Assembly (NCBI GenBank): GCA_009667805.1
Contig: CM019069.1
Span: forward strand, 51,325,422-51,389,421
Origin: Leptobrachium leishanense
Taxonomy: Eukaryota; Chordata; Amphibia; Anura; Megophryidae
Length of the DNA: 64,000 bases
Direction: 5' to 3'
Position 1 is the stretch's first letter; every line of letters starts with the position of its first letter. Position numbers and translations under genes: made by a program. Below, piece by piece: positions 1-11,574 of this stretch. The notes below the pieces were generated by a model, which saw only the letters and a program-made list of their open reading frames with translations, made no database searches and was not told where the DNA came from.

Positions 1-636
1 CTGTTAATTCAGCATTCACTGCAGGGTCCCCGAAGTACGCAGAATCGACCCCCTGAACGCATCCGATAAACTGCTGAAAAACCACCGAATCGATCGGATA
101 AGCACCGAACAAATCCGAAAACCCCCGAATACAGCCACAAACCTGCTGAACGCAGCCGACAATCCGCCGAACAGACCATCGAACGCCTCTGATCAGCTGT
201 GAACACTGCCAGAAAAAGCCAACCAGATGCCGAACAGGGGTATAAAAAACATAAACCTGCAACTTTTAAAAGGCGTTCAGAAAAGAAAACAAAACGCACG
301 AAAATGCATGGATATAATGTACAAGGTCCTATGAATAACAATAAAAAGATCTGTTACAGAATAATACTAAGAGGAAATCAACAATCTTGTCGAAAAAATC
401 CCGAAAAAAGCCTAACAAATTCAAAAAAATAAGTTAATAAAAATACTTTTTGCTGCAAATGAAAAGAATAGACGGTTGAATAATAAATTAATAACAGGGA
501 ATTATTTTTACGAATCGCCAATATTTGGCGAACGCTAGCTTTTTAATAGCTGAATTGCCATGAAATTGCACCGTATGGGAAAATTAACCATTAGGTGCAA
601 TTCGGTGTCAAGTTCGGCCTTCTTTGAATAACCCCT
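1..636. mobile_element. MITE of the CAGGGTTATTCAAAGAGA family, cut by the window edge
   Basis: The right end reads TTCTTTGAATAACCCC near 621-635, matching the right terminal repeat of the complete copy at 47295-48179. The interior is full of CCGAA/TTCGG words (for example ATTCGGTG near 599-607) shared with that copy. The left end lies outside the window. No coding capacity is seen; the short ORFs here are shadows. Class is unknown; a non-autonomous DNA transposon is likely. Confidence 0.5.
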
Positions 637-702
637 TCAGTTTGTTCAGTCTCATATACAGAAATTTTCCAATATTGGTAATCTCTCTGCAATACATTAA
701 CA

Positions 703-1072
703 TAAACAGGACCTGCACATTACTTGCAATACCACAATACAAAAGACAGTGGCTCGATCCTCCTTTTCCTACCGAGCACCGCAATAATGGAATAACCTCC
801 CAGACGCCATCAAATCTTCCCCCAGTCTAAAGTCACTTAAAAGCTCCCTATTAACATACCTCAATAAGGAATGCACCTGTAAACATGTAACATAGTGAAT
901 ATATTTATTTTCTGTTAATCTGTATATGTGTTTTGTTTTTAATATGTTGCATTTTATTACTTTGTATTTCTGTAACACTGTAACAATTCAATGTTCTTGA
1001 ACCCAGGACATACTTGAAAACGAGAGAAATCTCAATGTATCCTTCCTGGTAAAATCCTTTACAAATAAATAA
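703..1072 (+). mobile_element. 5'-truncated LINE tail (CR1/L2/Rex1 group), copy A
   Basis: From about 703 the DNA is collinear with the 3' part of the LINE copies at 17590-18888 and 52684-53640. It holds the end of the reverse-transcriptase ORF (words equivalent to NNLPDAIKSSPSLKSL), then a shared 3' UTR ending in GTATCCTTCCTGGTAAAATC and AAATAAAT repeats. The reading frame is broken. The 5' end is lost, as is usual for LINE insertions. The group assignment rests on the RT C-terminus and the tail and is approximate. Confidence 0.7.
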
Positions 1073-1497
1073 TATAAATCCCATGAGTTCTAACCAAGTC
1101 TCGGAGCTCTTGGTTCTCGTAGGAAAGACCTGGCTATGTGAGTGGTTTAGGAACACAGTGGGATGTTTTGAAACTGACTGGTGCTTGTACTAATGTGTGT
1201 AAGTGTGGGTGTAACAAGGCAAGATTAATGTAATGAGTGAAGTGGGGACTTAATATAACAATGCTGAGTGCCAGTGTAGTGTAGGTGGAAACAAGACATC
1301 CATGAGGTGAGTGGGACTAAAAAAGACATGCTTAAACAATGAGTACAAAGGACGTCAGAGAAAGAAAAAGGAAATGGAGCTTTGAAGTATTATTGAAGCA
1401 TTGTGTATCAATAATGTCCAATAAAGTAAAGTGGATTTAATAAAAGTGAGTGTTTATATCCTAGTTGTCTTATACTATACCTCATTAGATAAAAGCA
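1073..1497. other. Intergenic stretch with nothing recognised
   Basis: No exon, terminal repeat, tandem array or RNA gene was recognised. Short ORFs have no domain. Confidence 0.5.
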
Positions 1498-1570
1498 ATT
1501 ATTATTATAGTTTATTTGTATAGTACCAACATATTCTGTAGCGCTTTACAAGACAAGTGGTCAGGGCATG
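1498..1570 (-). mobile_element. L2-type LINE 3' end fragment
   Basis: The word TGTAGCGCTTTACAAGACAA after ATTATTATTATAG is the reverse complement of the L2 3' terminus seen complete at 56840-56935 (GCGCTTTATAAGTA type end). Only the tail is kept. Confidence 0.6.
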
Positions 1571-1889
1571 GTAAACCAATGTGTATAACATGTTTAAAAG
1601 ATGTTATTCTGATCAGTTTCCTTTAGAACCAATGTTTTATTTGCACAGTATCCTTGGGTCTGTTTGTACTGAAAATCCTAATATATATATATATGCAAAT
1701 GACATCTGTCATTTCTAATTTTTTTTGCATCCTAGGTCTGTTTTCTCAGAGAACCCTCCAATCAATGCCACCCCAGCTGTCCAGGAGGGGCTTTAACCAG
1801 TTGCATATACAGTACCTGATCTCTGCTGAAAAAAAGCCAACCCTCCCCCCCAAAAACAGAACTCTGCTAGTCTTCTAATAGGTGTTAAA

Positions 1890-2384
1890 AAAAACACAAA
1901 ATGCATTAAAATAAGTCCTTTAAAAAACAAATGAAAAGGTCTGTTACGTAATAAAAAAAAGCCTTTTAAAATAAATTGGGAATCAAAAGTTTCATCTAAA
2001 AAATACAAAAAATATATCAAAATGTTCCAAAAAATAAATAAAAAGACGATTTGCTGAAAAGAATAAACAATTGAATAAAAAAATAAAAATATATATATTT
2101 TTACATTGAATCCTATGGGATTCGCCTGTTTAAAGACGTCAAACTGAACCACCGACATTTCAGGTCATTTCACTGACACTTCGGGTGTTCTCTGAATAGA
2201 TGAATCATTATTTCTCTATGGGAGTATTTCGATGCTGCTGAAAATTCCCGAACAGCACTGTTTCTCGCTGTCAATTTGCAGTATTTAGTGAATAGCCAAA
2301 CTGCAACAACATTGCACTGTACGGTGAAATTCACTGTTCTCTGCAATTCGGTGGTAAATTAGTCTCTTATTGAATAATCCCTGC
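1890..2384. mobile_element. MITE of the CAGGGTTATTCAAAGAGA family, second copy
   Basis: The right end, GTCTCTTATTGAATAATCCCTG (2363-2384), resembles the terminal repeat at 48161-48179. The internal CCTATGGGATTCGCCTG and the words around CACCGAC match the reverse complement of 47500-47590. The left end is degraded and its boundary is approximate. Confidence 0.4.
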
Positions 2385-3503
2385 AATTAACAAGAAAATT
2401 TGTGCGATCTATCCAGGATCCAGAAGAGATGTATAAATAAAGAAACAAAAAGGGGGCTCCCATCAGACAAAAAGGCTTGTCATCTTTTCCCAACAGGGAT
2501 CTTTCCAAGAGAATTTTTTTTTGCTATCAGTGTGGGAGTGATCCAATATATAATCTGTCAATAGATGTATAAAATGAACAATAGCCCAGGCTGTGGCATG
2601 ACGACAATATGCAAAAACGATTGCACTTATTTATATAATGTAAAAGTAGTTTATTAACCTTGTAGGGATTTAATAAGTTACCGCCAGCTCTCATAGCAAC
2701 TGTTCTCAAACGCATTCAATGAATCACTCAGTGAGTCTCGTTACTGCAGACACTAATAGTTGCAAGTAAAGATTGTTGTGTATATCTCTATATTTATATC
2801 ATACATGCAGTAAAACACCGTATTTTTTTCCATACTTTCAAGAATGTGAATGTTCTGCCATCACCAGCTGGTTTGTCAGTTTGACGTTTCATGCTTCAAT
2901 AAAAATAAGAGATACGATGTGCTAAGACTTGAGAGAGTTTTTTTTTATCCCCTTCTTGATTGCAACATGTATAATGCTCTGCACTCCTATAAACGCCAAA
3001 CATTTACATTCAGCGAAGTGTTCAGTGAGGAAAAGTCTGATGTTTTGCATGAGAGGACTGGACTATGAAGCTACAGTATTTAACACCTTCTGCTCAAAGA
3101 ACAACACATTCAGCTGTCATAATAATTGACATTATTTGCTGAAAACATAACGGATTGCCCCATTAACCCCTTCCCGTCACATGATGGAATCATGCTGTCA
3201 TAGATGTCCTGAAGTTAAGGAATAATTCCAACAAGCAGTTACAAGTTTTTATAAAGCAACATGAAGCAAAGAGAACGGGCAATGCTTTTGCTATATAAGG
3301 GGATTTTAAAAAACCCAATTGTTTTAAAATAAGTGAAAATATCCAATACACCGGGAACATTGGCAACACAATAAGATTCCTTTCGTACACAAAATACCAT
3401 GTTGACGACTCTTTACAAAGTGGCAGTGGTGTCCTATGGTTTTGAATGTTTTGGTGATATTAAGCAAAATTAGAATATTTGATTGGATAGTGAAAATACA
3501 AGT
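2385..3503. other. Intergenic stretch, no repeat recognised
   Basis: No terminal inverted repeat, LINE tail or coding exon was recognised. The sequence is AT-rich and apparently single-copy within the window. Confidence 0.4.
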
Positions 3504-4236
3504 GGCTATATTACAATTTTTGCGCAAAAACCCTCGCCCAAAGCATGAATTTTTGCGCCAAGCGGTAAACTTTTGCGTGCACAAATCACCGCTGGAATTA
3601 CAATCCTCGCGCATCTTTTCATCCACCGATCAATACCGTGTGCAAACAGGACGTGGCCAAATGTTTGGGCAGTACCGTCTCGCACAAAAAACAGTGTGCG
3701 AACAGTGTTTTTCTCGCGATTCAGCCAATCAGAATGAAGAACCACAATTATCTCACGTTAAGAAACTGCGTCTGCCACAGTCAATCTGAGCATATATGCT
3801 GCAGCAATAATACACGCACACACAACTTCTCCATTTTATTGCTTTGGTATGAGTTGAAGGGGTAACTATACTTTGCTGCATTTTTTTTACTGTGCTGGTG
3901 TATTTTGGTTTGGGCAGGTCGGTCAGAATTGCCATTAACACCAGCTTTTAGGAGTTGCTAAAGTTATGCGCGCAAAGGCTATGTGGTAATTACCGCGAAT
4001 AGATTGTAATATCATCCTCGTACCAGCGCACATTCGCATTTGTGCTCACAATGTTAAGTATAGGACGCGCAAAGTACAGTAAGCTTGCGCAGGGTTAGTG
4101 CAGGTTCACCTGCGGTAGACGATTGCACGCGGTTGTTGCGCTATGTAATACGGGATTAGGCGTAAATGGTTTTACCCCTCGGGTTAATGTTTTTTTGCGC
4201 CGGTGCAATAGTTTGCGTGAAGATTGTAATTTAGCC
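3504..4236. mobile_element. DNA transposon/MITE with GGCTAAATTACAATC-type ends, copy 1
   Basis: Inverted ends GGCTATATTACAATTTTTGC (left) and AGATTGTAATTTAGCC (right) bound an interior rich in GCGC and TTTGCGC words. Internal blocks such as GATTCAGCCAATCAGAATGA and ATATATGCTGCAGCAATAAT recur in the copies at 37718-38462 and 42806-43801. No target duplication is evident here; copy 3 has TTA on both sides, which suggests a PIF/Harbinger-like origin. Confidence 0.6.
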
Positions 4237-5124
4237 CAGGGTGTTTATATCCTTGTGTTTTTTTGCTATTAACTAGAACTGAAATTTGAAATGTTCTATC
4301 AAGATGGCCGCCTCCACACTCTTATATGTTCATGTGGTAACTGCAGCTAAAGTACCATAGCTTGGTTAAATAAAAATACCGTTACTCTGTTTAGGCTATT
4401 ACCGCAAACTGAAAGAGACACTTTACTGACAGTACCGCTTTAACAAACGAATGATGGGAAACTCTAGACCTTACATGTTATTTTTCTTTCCATACCATGG
4501 TTTCCGCTTTCATTTATAGATTTAAAATAAATTACACCATGACAAGGCAAGAAGTAAACCTTTCAATAATTACAATTTTTTCCAAATAGTGTGCCGTTAA
4601 ATGTGTCCCCGTGTTATTGTATCTTGTCATTTACGGCACCCTATCTATTCAATTGATAAAAAAACAATGCTGTCAGTTGAAATCCTCCCATAAAATTCAA
4701 TCACAATAAAACAAACATTAAATGTGATGGATTATATGAGGTGAAATGCCTTGACATTTGATACCTCTCCTGCTAAATCTATTCCTAAAGATGTAAAAGA
4801 TCAGCCTCTGTGCTATAAATCACAGTGCAATGTTCCTGTACAGATTACAGCTCACCTAATGGTCTACCTGAATCTACGGTTTAACAGGCCAAGGTCACAG
4901 CCAACAAAAGATCCAAACAAAATAACAAGCAGCACTTAATTGTCATACATGTCTGTGTATATTTGGAGGGTGTGTCTCTGTTCAATCACTTTAACAATGA
5001 AAATTTTAATAATTCTTAACAGGCGATCAAAGCACAAAGGATCAGCATTTTGCACTCAAACGTATTTATTTTCCTGCCAGTAAAATTAAGCTTCCATTTT
5101 TAGCATAGCGAACTTGAGGAGTTA
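4237..5124. promoter_or_regulatory. Candidate conserved non-coding stretch upstream of MTX2
   Basis: This is repeat-free, AT-rich DNA with clustered homeodomain/PBX-like words at 4560-5020, including ATTCAATTGATAA, CAATCACAATAAAAC and GTGATGGATTATATG. A YY1-like AAGATGGCCGCC lies at 4303-4314. No ORF is convincing. A regulatory role is inferred from composition and from the position upstream of MTX2; no cross-species alignment was made. Confidence 0.25.
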
Positions 5125-5550
5125 GGCTAGGGTCAGACTGAGGCAGTGCGAACGCGCGTGCAGCCGCACTTAATCACGGCCGTGCTAGCAGCAGATGACG
5201 GGCAATGACGGCCAATATACGAAGTACGGTCGCACAAAAGTGCGGCCGCGCAACGCAAGCGGCAAACAAACGCATTTTTTCGAGAACGTGAAACCACTAG
5301 TACTGACGTACAGAGTACGCTGCGTCCGCTAGCGGCGTGTGTGCGTGATTAGGAGACGTCAGACGCTGCTAATGTCCGGCCAACATAACGTCCAGACCCA
5401 AAAAGTGTTTTATTGATGATCCGTACAAAATCACGGATGAAACTGCGCATCGTATGACCACTATTGCGTATTCCGTGAAAAAATACGTCCATTCGTTCGA
5501 ACGCACTTTTTCACAGACAACGTGAAAAATGCGTTAGTCTGACCCTAGCC
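5125..5550. mobile_element. Harbinger-type MITE (GGCTAGGGTCAGAC ends), copy 1
   Basis: Perfect inverted ends GGCTAGGGTCAGAC and GTCTGACCCTAGCC are flanked by TTA on both sides (5122-5124 and 5551-5553). The 426-bp interior is CpG-rich and non-coding. Six copies of the family lie in this window. The 3-bp AT-rich duplications fit PIF/Harbinger. Confidence 0.8.
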
Positions 5551-5588
5551 TTAATCCTTGTAGCGTCATAATACCAAGGAAATATTAA

Positions 5589-5888
5589 CCCCTTAATGCC
5601 CCAGGACGTGCTATGCCATGCTGGCGGCGGGAGGGCTTTGAAGATGCAGGGCGTACAGGTATGCTACTCTGTCTTTAATGGGGCTGCCTCGGCCCCTCCC
5701 CACAGACTGCCCATCATTGGCTGCACGGGGACGGCCTGAACTCGGGCTGCCCTCCTGTAGCCAATGAGATGCACCGCATGTCGGCTGCAATCTTCGGCTC
5801 GCGACGGCACCTGTCGGAAAGGCGTATCTGTACACCCTGCAGGCGTTAAGCGACCCCCGTCAGGCAGTGTCCACCCGTCGTTAAAGGG
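5589..5888. mobile_element. Short TTAA-flanked MITE (piggyBac-like)
   Basis: TTAA lies at 5585-5588 and 5889-5892. The ends are CCCCTTAATGCC and CGTTAAAGGG, and the interior is GC-rich and non-coding. It is related in layout and opening sequence to 48695-48965. The TTAA target suggests piggyBac mobilisation; no transposase is present. Confidence 0.6.
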
Positions 5889-5892
5889 TTAA

Positions 5893-6817
5893 ACAACAGT
5901 CTAAAATCAATGTGACTCCACCTATTTTCTTGATAAAGATCCTCTGCGCAGAACCAAATCATTGTCACTCCTACAATAAAGCTCCTGATAAAGCCAAGAC
6001 TCGTGTGACCGGTCTTTCGTCTCCTTTTGTTCTCCACTTCCGGGTTGGTGATCCTCGGCCAGGGAAGGGCTGGCAAGGGGTGCAATTGCCCACTGGGCCA
6101 CTAGCATATAGGGTCTGTCAGCCACAAGTGCATAGCTCCGTTATCAATAAGATACAATATGATGTGTGCGGGGCTCTCTATACACATAGCACTGCAGGAG
6201 AAATCTGCCATGGAGCTAATTTACTCCATAATAGGGGAGATTTGTGGATAATTACATTATTAATTAAATATTCTTAAGGTTTTTTTCCACAGCAGTATAT
6301 ATATAACTTTGTGGAAAAACCCACCATAATATGTTAATATAATCTGTAGTAAGAATATTTAATTTATTTAATATCTAATACATATAAAATTCTATGAGAA
6401 AAGCAGAAAACTGTATACAAAAAGGTGTGAGATTTTCTAATGTTATTTCTTTGGTGGTTGCTAAAGGGCTGTTTGCTATTAATTGCCCCCAGGGTGGGAA
6501 TAACATAGGGGCATTGGAGCAGCAGCTCCAGGCCCATGCCCGTTATAGGCCCAGAGAAAGGATAACTATGTCTGCATTGATGGGCATCTGGCCCCCACTA
6601 TCTCCAATTACATAGTAGCTACAGGGTCATGTGAGGTATCACTGGAAAGGCCAGAGAATGGTTTTATGTAACAATAAAAAAATATATTTATTTTTTTCTA
6701 TTTCTTTCTAACACAGCAATATTGTTCACTTTTCAATTATAAAGTGAAAATGATGCTGCACTAGCTCACCGTCTTATTTATCATGTCACCACGAGTGTGG
6801 AGGTGATGGTACAATCC
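5893..6817. other. Intergenic stretch, no gene recognised
   Basis: It holds an imperfect inverted AT-rich patch around 6270-6340 (TTTTTTCCACAGCAG against TTTGTGGAAAAACCC) and a low-complexity A/T patch near 6676-6700. Nothing coding is seen. Confidence 0.4.
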
Positions 6818-6910
6818 TCTAGACTGTAAGCTCCTATTAGCAGGGCCATCTACATCTCGTTTCCTTCCTATGTCCATTTATCTGTATCTCGTTCCCTTTG
6901 GTTATAGTAA
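6818..6910 (+). mobile_element. L2 LINE 3' tail
   Basis: GACTGTAAGCTCCTATTAGC followed by AGGGCC is the L2 3' UTR motif (compare GATTGTAAGCTCTTGAGCAG at 56802). The terminal part is interrupted by the Harbinger-type MITE starting at 6911. Confidence 0.6.
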
Positions 6911-7336
6911 AGCAAGGGTCAAACGAAAGCATTTTTACACACGAACGTAAAAAAGGGCGTCCGAACGCATTGACGGATTTTTTCACGGAATTCGCGAAAA
7001 CGGTCATACGATGCGCATTTTCGTGCGTGATTTTTTGCGGATCCAAACCAGGAAACTTTGGGTGTCTGGACGTTATGTTGCCCAGACACGAGCAGGGTCT
7101 GACGTCTCCAAATCACACACACACACCGCTAGCGGACGCAGCGCACTCTGTACGTCCGTACTAGCGGTTCTGCGTTCTCGAAAAAATGCGTTCATTTTCC
7201 ACTTGCGTTGCGTGGCCGGACTTTTGTGCGGCCGTACATCGTATATTGGCCGTCATTGCCCGTCATTTGCTGCTAGTGCGGCCGTAATTAAGTGCGCCAG
7301 AACGCACGTTAAAAGTGCGCTGGTCTGACCCCAGCC
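6911..7336. mobile_element. Harbinger-type MITE (GGCTAGGGTCAGAC ends), copy 2
   Basis: Ends AGCAAGGGTCAAAC (degraded) and GTCTGACCCCAGCC, with TAA on the left (6908-6910) and TTA on the right (7337-7339). The orientation is opposite to copy 1. It is 426 bp and non-coding. Confidence 0.7.
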
Positions 7337-7339
7337 TTA

Positions 7340-8424
7340 ATGATGACAATAATAATTACGCATTGTTCCATCAAAAACCTTAACCTCACTGCAGTGCGGA
7401 GCACTGGGGGGACATTGGAACCCTACGTCTCTAATCTTTACACCACACAAGGTCAAGTGAGGCGTCATTAGACAGGTCAGAGTCTGGTTTTGCATAGGTA
7501 CCAAACATGACCATGTCAAATCTAAGAGAAGAAAAAAAGCTTTATTTTTTTTTGTTCCAAAGCGATGGCATTGTCCATTTGTCACGTATAAAATGAGCAT
7601 TACCACTGCCATTTCACATCTTCTCATTTCCCACGCTAAGAGCAAGGTCAGTGTTTTATACATAGTCAAATTATTCATAAAACACAAATGAAAATTTTAT
7701 TTTTTTAAAATTTTGTTTAAAATTGGGTATTTTCTCAGAATAATGCAGCAACGGTTCCCATTTCAATTTTTTTAAAATCAAGAATGCCCTATAGAACATA
7801 TAACCACAAAGGTTTGGATGATAAAATGTGAAAAAATTATTTTACACGCTGTAAATGATTGAAATCTGAATGGAAATTTACTCTCACAGTATCTGCATGG
7901 TTAGATATACCCATATCTGCACTATTAAATAACCTAAAATAGGTTTTCATTTCATTAAATTAAAAAAAAAACACGAAAAAGAATAAAAATGTATCCAGTT
8001 TATATATCCATTGCACATATCCTTGGCTTAGTCCTCTTTAGATTCTGCAGAGATAAAGGACTTGGCAAATGCTTGGTGGAAAGAGGTTTTAGAGATAAGG
8101 AGGAGGAAGGGTGAAAGGTTTAAAATTAGATACAGCAGTAAAGCGGTATGCTGCCCTATGTAGAGATCATACACGCACATAGCTTATAATCATATACGTG
8201 CATATTATATACATAGCAGAGAGCAGACGACTGGCGAACCATGACGAATTTTATAGGAGATATGTGATGGATGATGGGAATTTATTTAGTGAGACAAATG
8301 CATGCACAAAGACCATAAGAGTAACTGCATTTCCTTTCACAGGGGATACATTATGATCACCAGTTGTGTCAAAATTCTCCTAGTTTAGCGTTACTGAGTA
8401 TGGCCGGGATTAGTCACGAATGGA
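7340..8424. other. Intergenic stretch, no gene recognised
   Basis: AT-rich DNA. A short ORF on the minus strand has no recognisable domain. No terminal repeats were found. Confidence 0.4.
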
Positions 8425-8786
8425 CAGGGGCAGACTGACAACTAATGGGGCCCCGGGCAATAGGAGGTCATGGGGCCCCCCTTGTTCTGCACCCACAGGA
8501 GGCCACACCCATAAAAAAACCCACTCCCTACAAAGCAACACCCACATGTACATTATTGTGAAAAGAATTTATTTCTGAACTTCTAAAAATAACTTTTTTG
8601 AAAATCCACTTGGACCCAGCAGCGAATTGTACCCCCTCCATACTTACAGATGGCCACTGCACTGCTGCAGCAGCCATCACCCACTCATTGCAGCTAAGGC
8701 TGCGCCACGGCACAGAAAGCCCCTGTGGAAAATGTGGGAAACTGCTGATCACTTTAAAAGATACTGTACAATCCTGACACACTGCA

Positions 8787-9048
8787 CATCACAGAGCTGC
8801 ACAGCAATAAACCTCACTGGAATGTGCAGTGTGTATGAGCGTATTACAGAGCTGTACAGAAATAAACCTCATAGTAATGTGCAGTGTGTATGAGCGTATT
8901 ACAGAGCTGGACAGCAATAAATCTCATAGTAATGTGCAGTGTGTATGAGCGTATTACAGAGCTCCACAGAAATAAAACTCACTGGAATGTGCAGTGTGTA
9001 TGAGCGTATCAGAATCCACATCAATAAAACCCACAGTAATGTGCAGCT
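8787..9048. repeat. 55-bp tandem repeat, about 4.7 units
   Basis: CAGAGCTG recurs at 8792, 8847, 8902 and 8957, exactly 55 bp apart. Each unit includes AGCAATAAACCTCA and GTGTATGAGCGTATTA. A diverged unit sits at 35557-35632 inside a different hAT-like element. Confidence 0.85.
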
Positions 9049-10170
9049 CAAACATGGATATATATTGCCCCAGAAGCTCAAACATGGATATATATTGCCC
9101 CCAGCAGCTCAGACATGTATATATATTGCCCCCAGCAGCTCACTCATGGATATATATTGCCCCAGCAGCTAACCCATGAATATATATTGCCCCCAGAAGG
9201 TCACTCATGGATATATATTGCCCCCAGCAGCTCACTCGTGGATATATATTGCCCCCAGCAGCTCACTCATGGATATATAGTGCCCCCAGTAGCTCACTCA
9301 TGGATATATATTGCCCCCAGCAGCTCACTCATGGATATATAGTGCCCCCAGTAGCTCACTCATGGATATATATTGCCCCCAGTAGCTCACTCATGGATAT
9401 ATAGGGCCCCCAGTAGCTCATTTATGGATATATAGGGCCCCCAGTAGCTCACTCATGGATATATAGTGCCCCCAGTAGCTCACTCATGGATATATAGTGC
9501 CCCCAGTAGCTCACTCATGGATATATATTGCCCCCAGTAGCTCACTCATGGATATATATTGCCCCCAGTAGCTCACTCATGGATATATAGGGCCCCCAGT
9601 AGCTCATTCATGGATATATAGGGCCCCCAGTAGCTCACTCATGGATATATAGGGCCCCCAGTAGCTCACTCATGGATATAAAGGGCCCCCAGTAGCTCAC
9701 TCATGGATATATAGGGCCCCCAGTAGCTCACTCATGGATATATAGTGCCCCCAGTAGCTCACTCATGGATATATAGTGCCCCCAGTATCTCACTCATGGA
9801 TACATAGTGCCCCCAGTAGCTCACTCATGGATATATATTGCCCCCAGCAGATATATATTGCCTCCCCTGGGTTTCTCACAGGCATTGTCTGAGGGCCCGC
9901 ATGTCGGTAGGGGCCCAGTATATATACTGCCCCCAGTAGCTCACTCATGGATATATAGTGCCCCCAGTAGCTTACTCATGGATATATAGTGCCCCCAGTA
10001 GCTCACTCATGGATATACAGTATAGTGCCCCAGTAGCTCACTCATGGATATATAGTGCCCCCCAGTAGCTCACTCATGGATATATATTGCCCCCAGTAGC
10101 TCACTCATGGATATATAGTGCCCCGAGTAGCTCACTCATGGATATATAGTGCCCCCAGTAGCTCACTCAT
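9046..10170. repeat. 31-bp minisatellite, roughly 36 units
   Basis: The unit is AGCTCACTCATGGATATATA followed by GTGCCCCCAGT, with variants in the last AT/GT/GG positions and one interruption around 9849-9930. It shares the core CATGGAT...GCCCCCAGCTCA with arrays at 27967-28497, 29410-29742, 40757-40888 and 49741-50658. Confidence 0.9.
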
Positions 10171-10185
10171 GGATAGGTAGGGGCC

Positions 10186-10480
10186 CCGTTTGGGGCAACA
10201 CATTGGGCCCCCGCCGGTTTCCCTCTGATGAACGTAGAAATTAAAAGGCAGCCAGTGGCGCACTCTGAAAATGCCGCGGTGGTGCCTGCAGCGTGACTGC
10301 ATCCCAGTCAACTGGAGAAGCACGTTGCACTGGCGCCGCTCCTCACGTGACACGTCACGTGAGGGGGCAGCGCAGGCGCCACCGCGGCATTTTCAGAGTG
10401 CGCCACTGGCTGCCTTTTAATTTCTACGATCATCAGAGGAAACCGGCGGGGGCCCACTGTGTCGCCCCAAACAGGGCCCC
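10186..10480. repeat. GC-rich inverted repeat inside the hAT-like element
   Basis: A left arm at about 10186-10292 and a right arm at about 10371-10480 pair almost throughout (GGCAGCCAGTGGCGCACTCT against AGAGTGCGCCACTGGCTGCC). The loop contains the palindromic words CTCACGTGACACGTCACGTGAG. The shape is that of the cassette seen in other elements here. Confidence 0.8.
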
Positions 10481-10685
10481 TACTGACCCGCTGGGTCAGT
10501 CCGCCCCTGCAAGTGGATTTGACTGCAAATCTGAATGTTATCGCCACCAGTAAGATCATACATGATACATAAGGGTTTGGGTCGAAATCTCTACAACCAG
10601 GTTCCCTAATGCCAAAATCCAGACGGCCAACTTCCCTACACAGACAACTCCCTGACGGCCAACTTCCAGACATCCAAAATCCCAG

Positions 10686-11570
10686 TGTAACGGGGGGAGT
10701 AGCGCCCACTAGAGAGTAGCGGAGTTGAGATCCTTAAGGACTGATAAATCTTTTTGACGTTTACACACTGATTGGCATATACAGAATTATACACTTGAGG
10801 CAGCGAGGATGAACAAAACACTGAGTTGCTACTAAGCACTAAAGGTTTCGAGACCGATAGACAACTTAGAGCACGTTCAGAAACACACAGATATGTCAGA
10901 CAGTTGGTGAATTGCGAAATAAGCTGCTTTAACGTTTTCTGATAATCAGAAGCAGATCAGTGGTACCTTAAGATAGTCAGTGAAAACACATACACTTCGT
11001 GGTCTGTCGTAAGTACAGTAACGAGTATTGTTGATGATGAGAGCACACTGAACATGAGCCGCAAATAAGCAATATCTTTCGATTGCAGTTCTTATCAATA
11101 TATGTGGCTGGAGAACATGAGCCCTGGGTTGGGTATAGGAACCTAATGAAGCCACAGACAATACCCACCGCTTAGAAGGGACACTTCCCCAGTAACGTGT
11201 AAACACCCCAGCGGCAAGCATGGGGTTAAACTACCAAAGCCCCACACAGGAGATCGTAATCGAGCAGCAGGAGAATAGTCAGAAACAAGCCGGGTCAAAA
11301 AGCAGGAGCAGGGATCGTATCCATAAAACGGGTTGGCAACAGAGAATAAATACAAACGAATGGTTAGCGATGCGGGAAACAGGCTCCACGACAGGGCGAC
11401 GAGGAAACTCCTCGCGCCCTGTTTTAAACCCGACGGCTCCTCGTGACCATGCTAGGCCCCGCCACCTCGAACGTGGCTCGGCCATTCCCCAGTGCTGGCG
11501 GCCGGTCAGCTCTTGGACAGGACCTTGCCCAGACCCCCCAGGCAGCGCAGCAGGGGCTGAGGATATGACA
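10686..11570. mobile_element. Solo LTR (885 bp) with 5-bp target duplication
   Basis: The block starts with TGTAACGGGG and ends with GATATGACA (TG...CA), flanked by CCCAG at 10681-10685 and 11571-11575. Removing it restores CATCCAAAATCCCAGTGG, the sequence found inverted at the other end of the host element. AATAAA lies at 11345-11350. The 5-bp duplication fits a Ty3/gypsy or retroviral-type LTR. No internal retroelement genes remain. Confidence 0.75.
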
Positions 11571-11574
11571 CCCA

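Larger units (their letters stand above)
8425..10509. mobile_element. hAT-like non-autonomous element (CAGGGGCGGACTGAC ends) carrying tandem arrays
   Basis: The left end is CAGGGGCAGACTGAC at 8425; the right end, read inward, is CAGGGGCGGACTGACCCAGC at 10490-10509. Flanks CGAATGGA and CAAGTGGA agree at 6 of 8 bases with two transitions, compatible with an old 8-bp hAT duplication. Inside are a 55-bp tandem repeat, a 31-bp minisatellite of over 1.1 kb and a GC-rich inverted repeat. Short ORFs only read through the repeats; no transposase is present. Confidence 0.65.

Noticed and set aside
9046..10170. CRISPR-like regular repeats
   Set aside because: Units are directly adjacent without unique spacers, and the array lies inside a eukaryotic transposon; it is a minisatellite.
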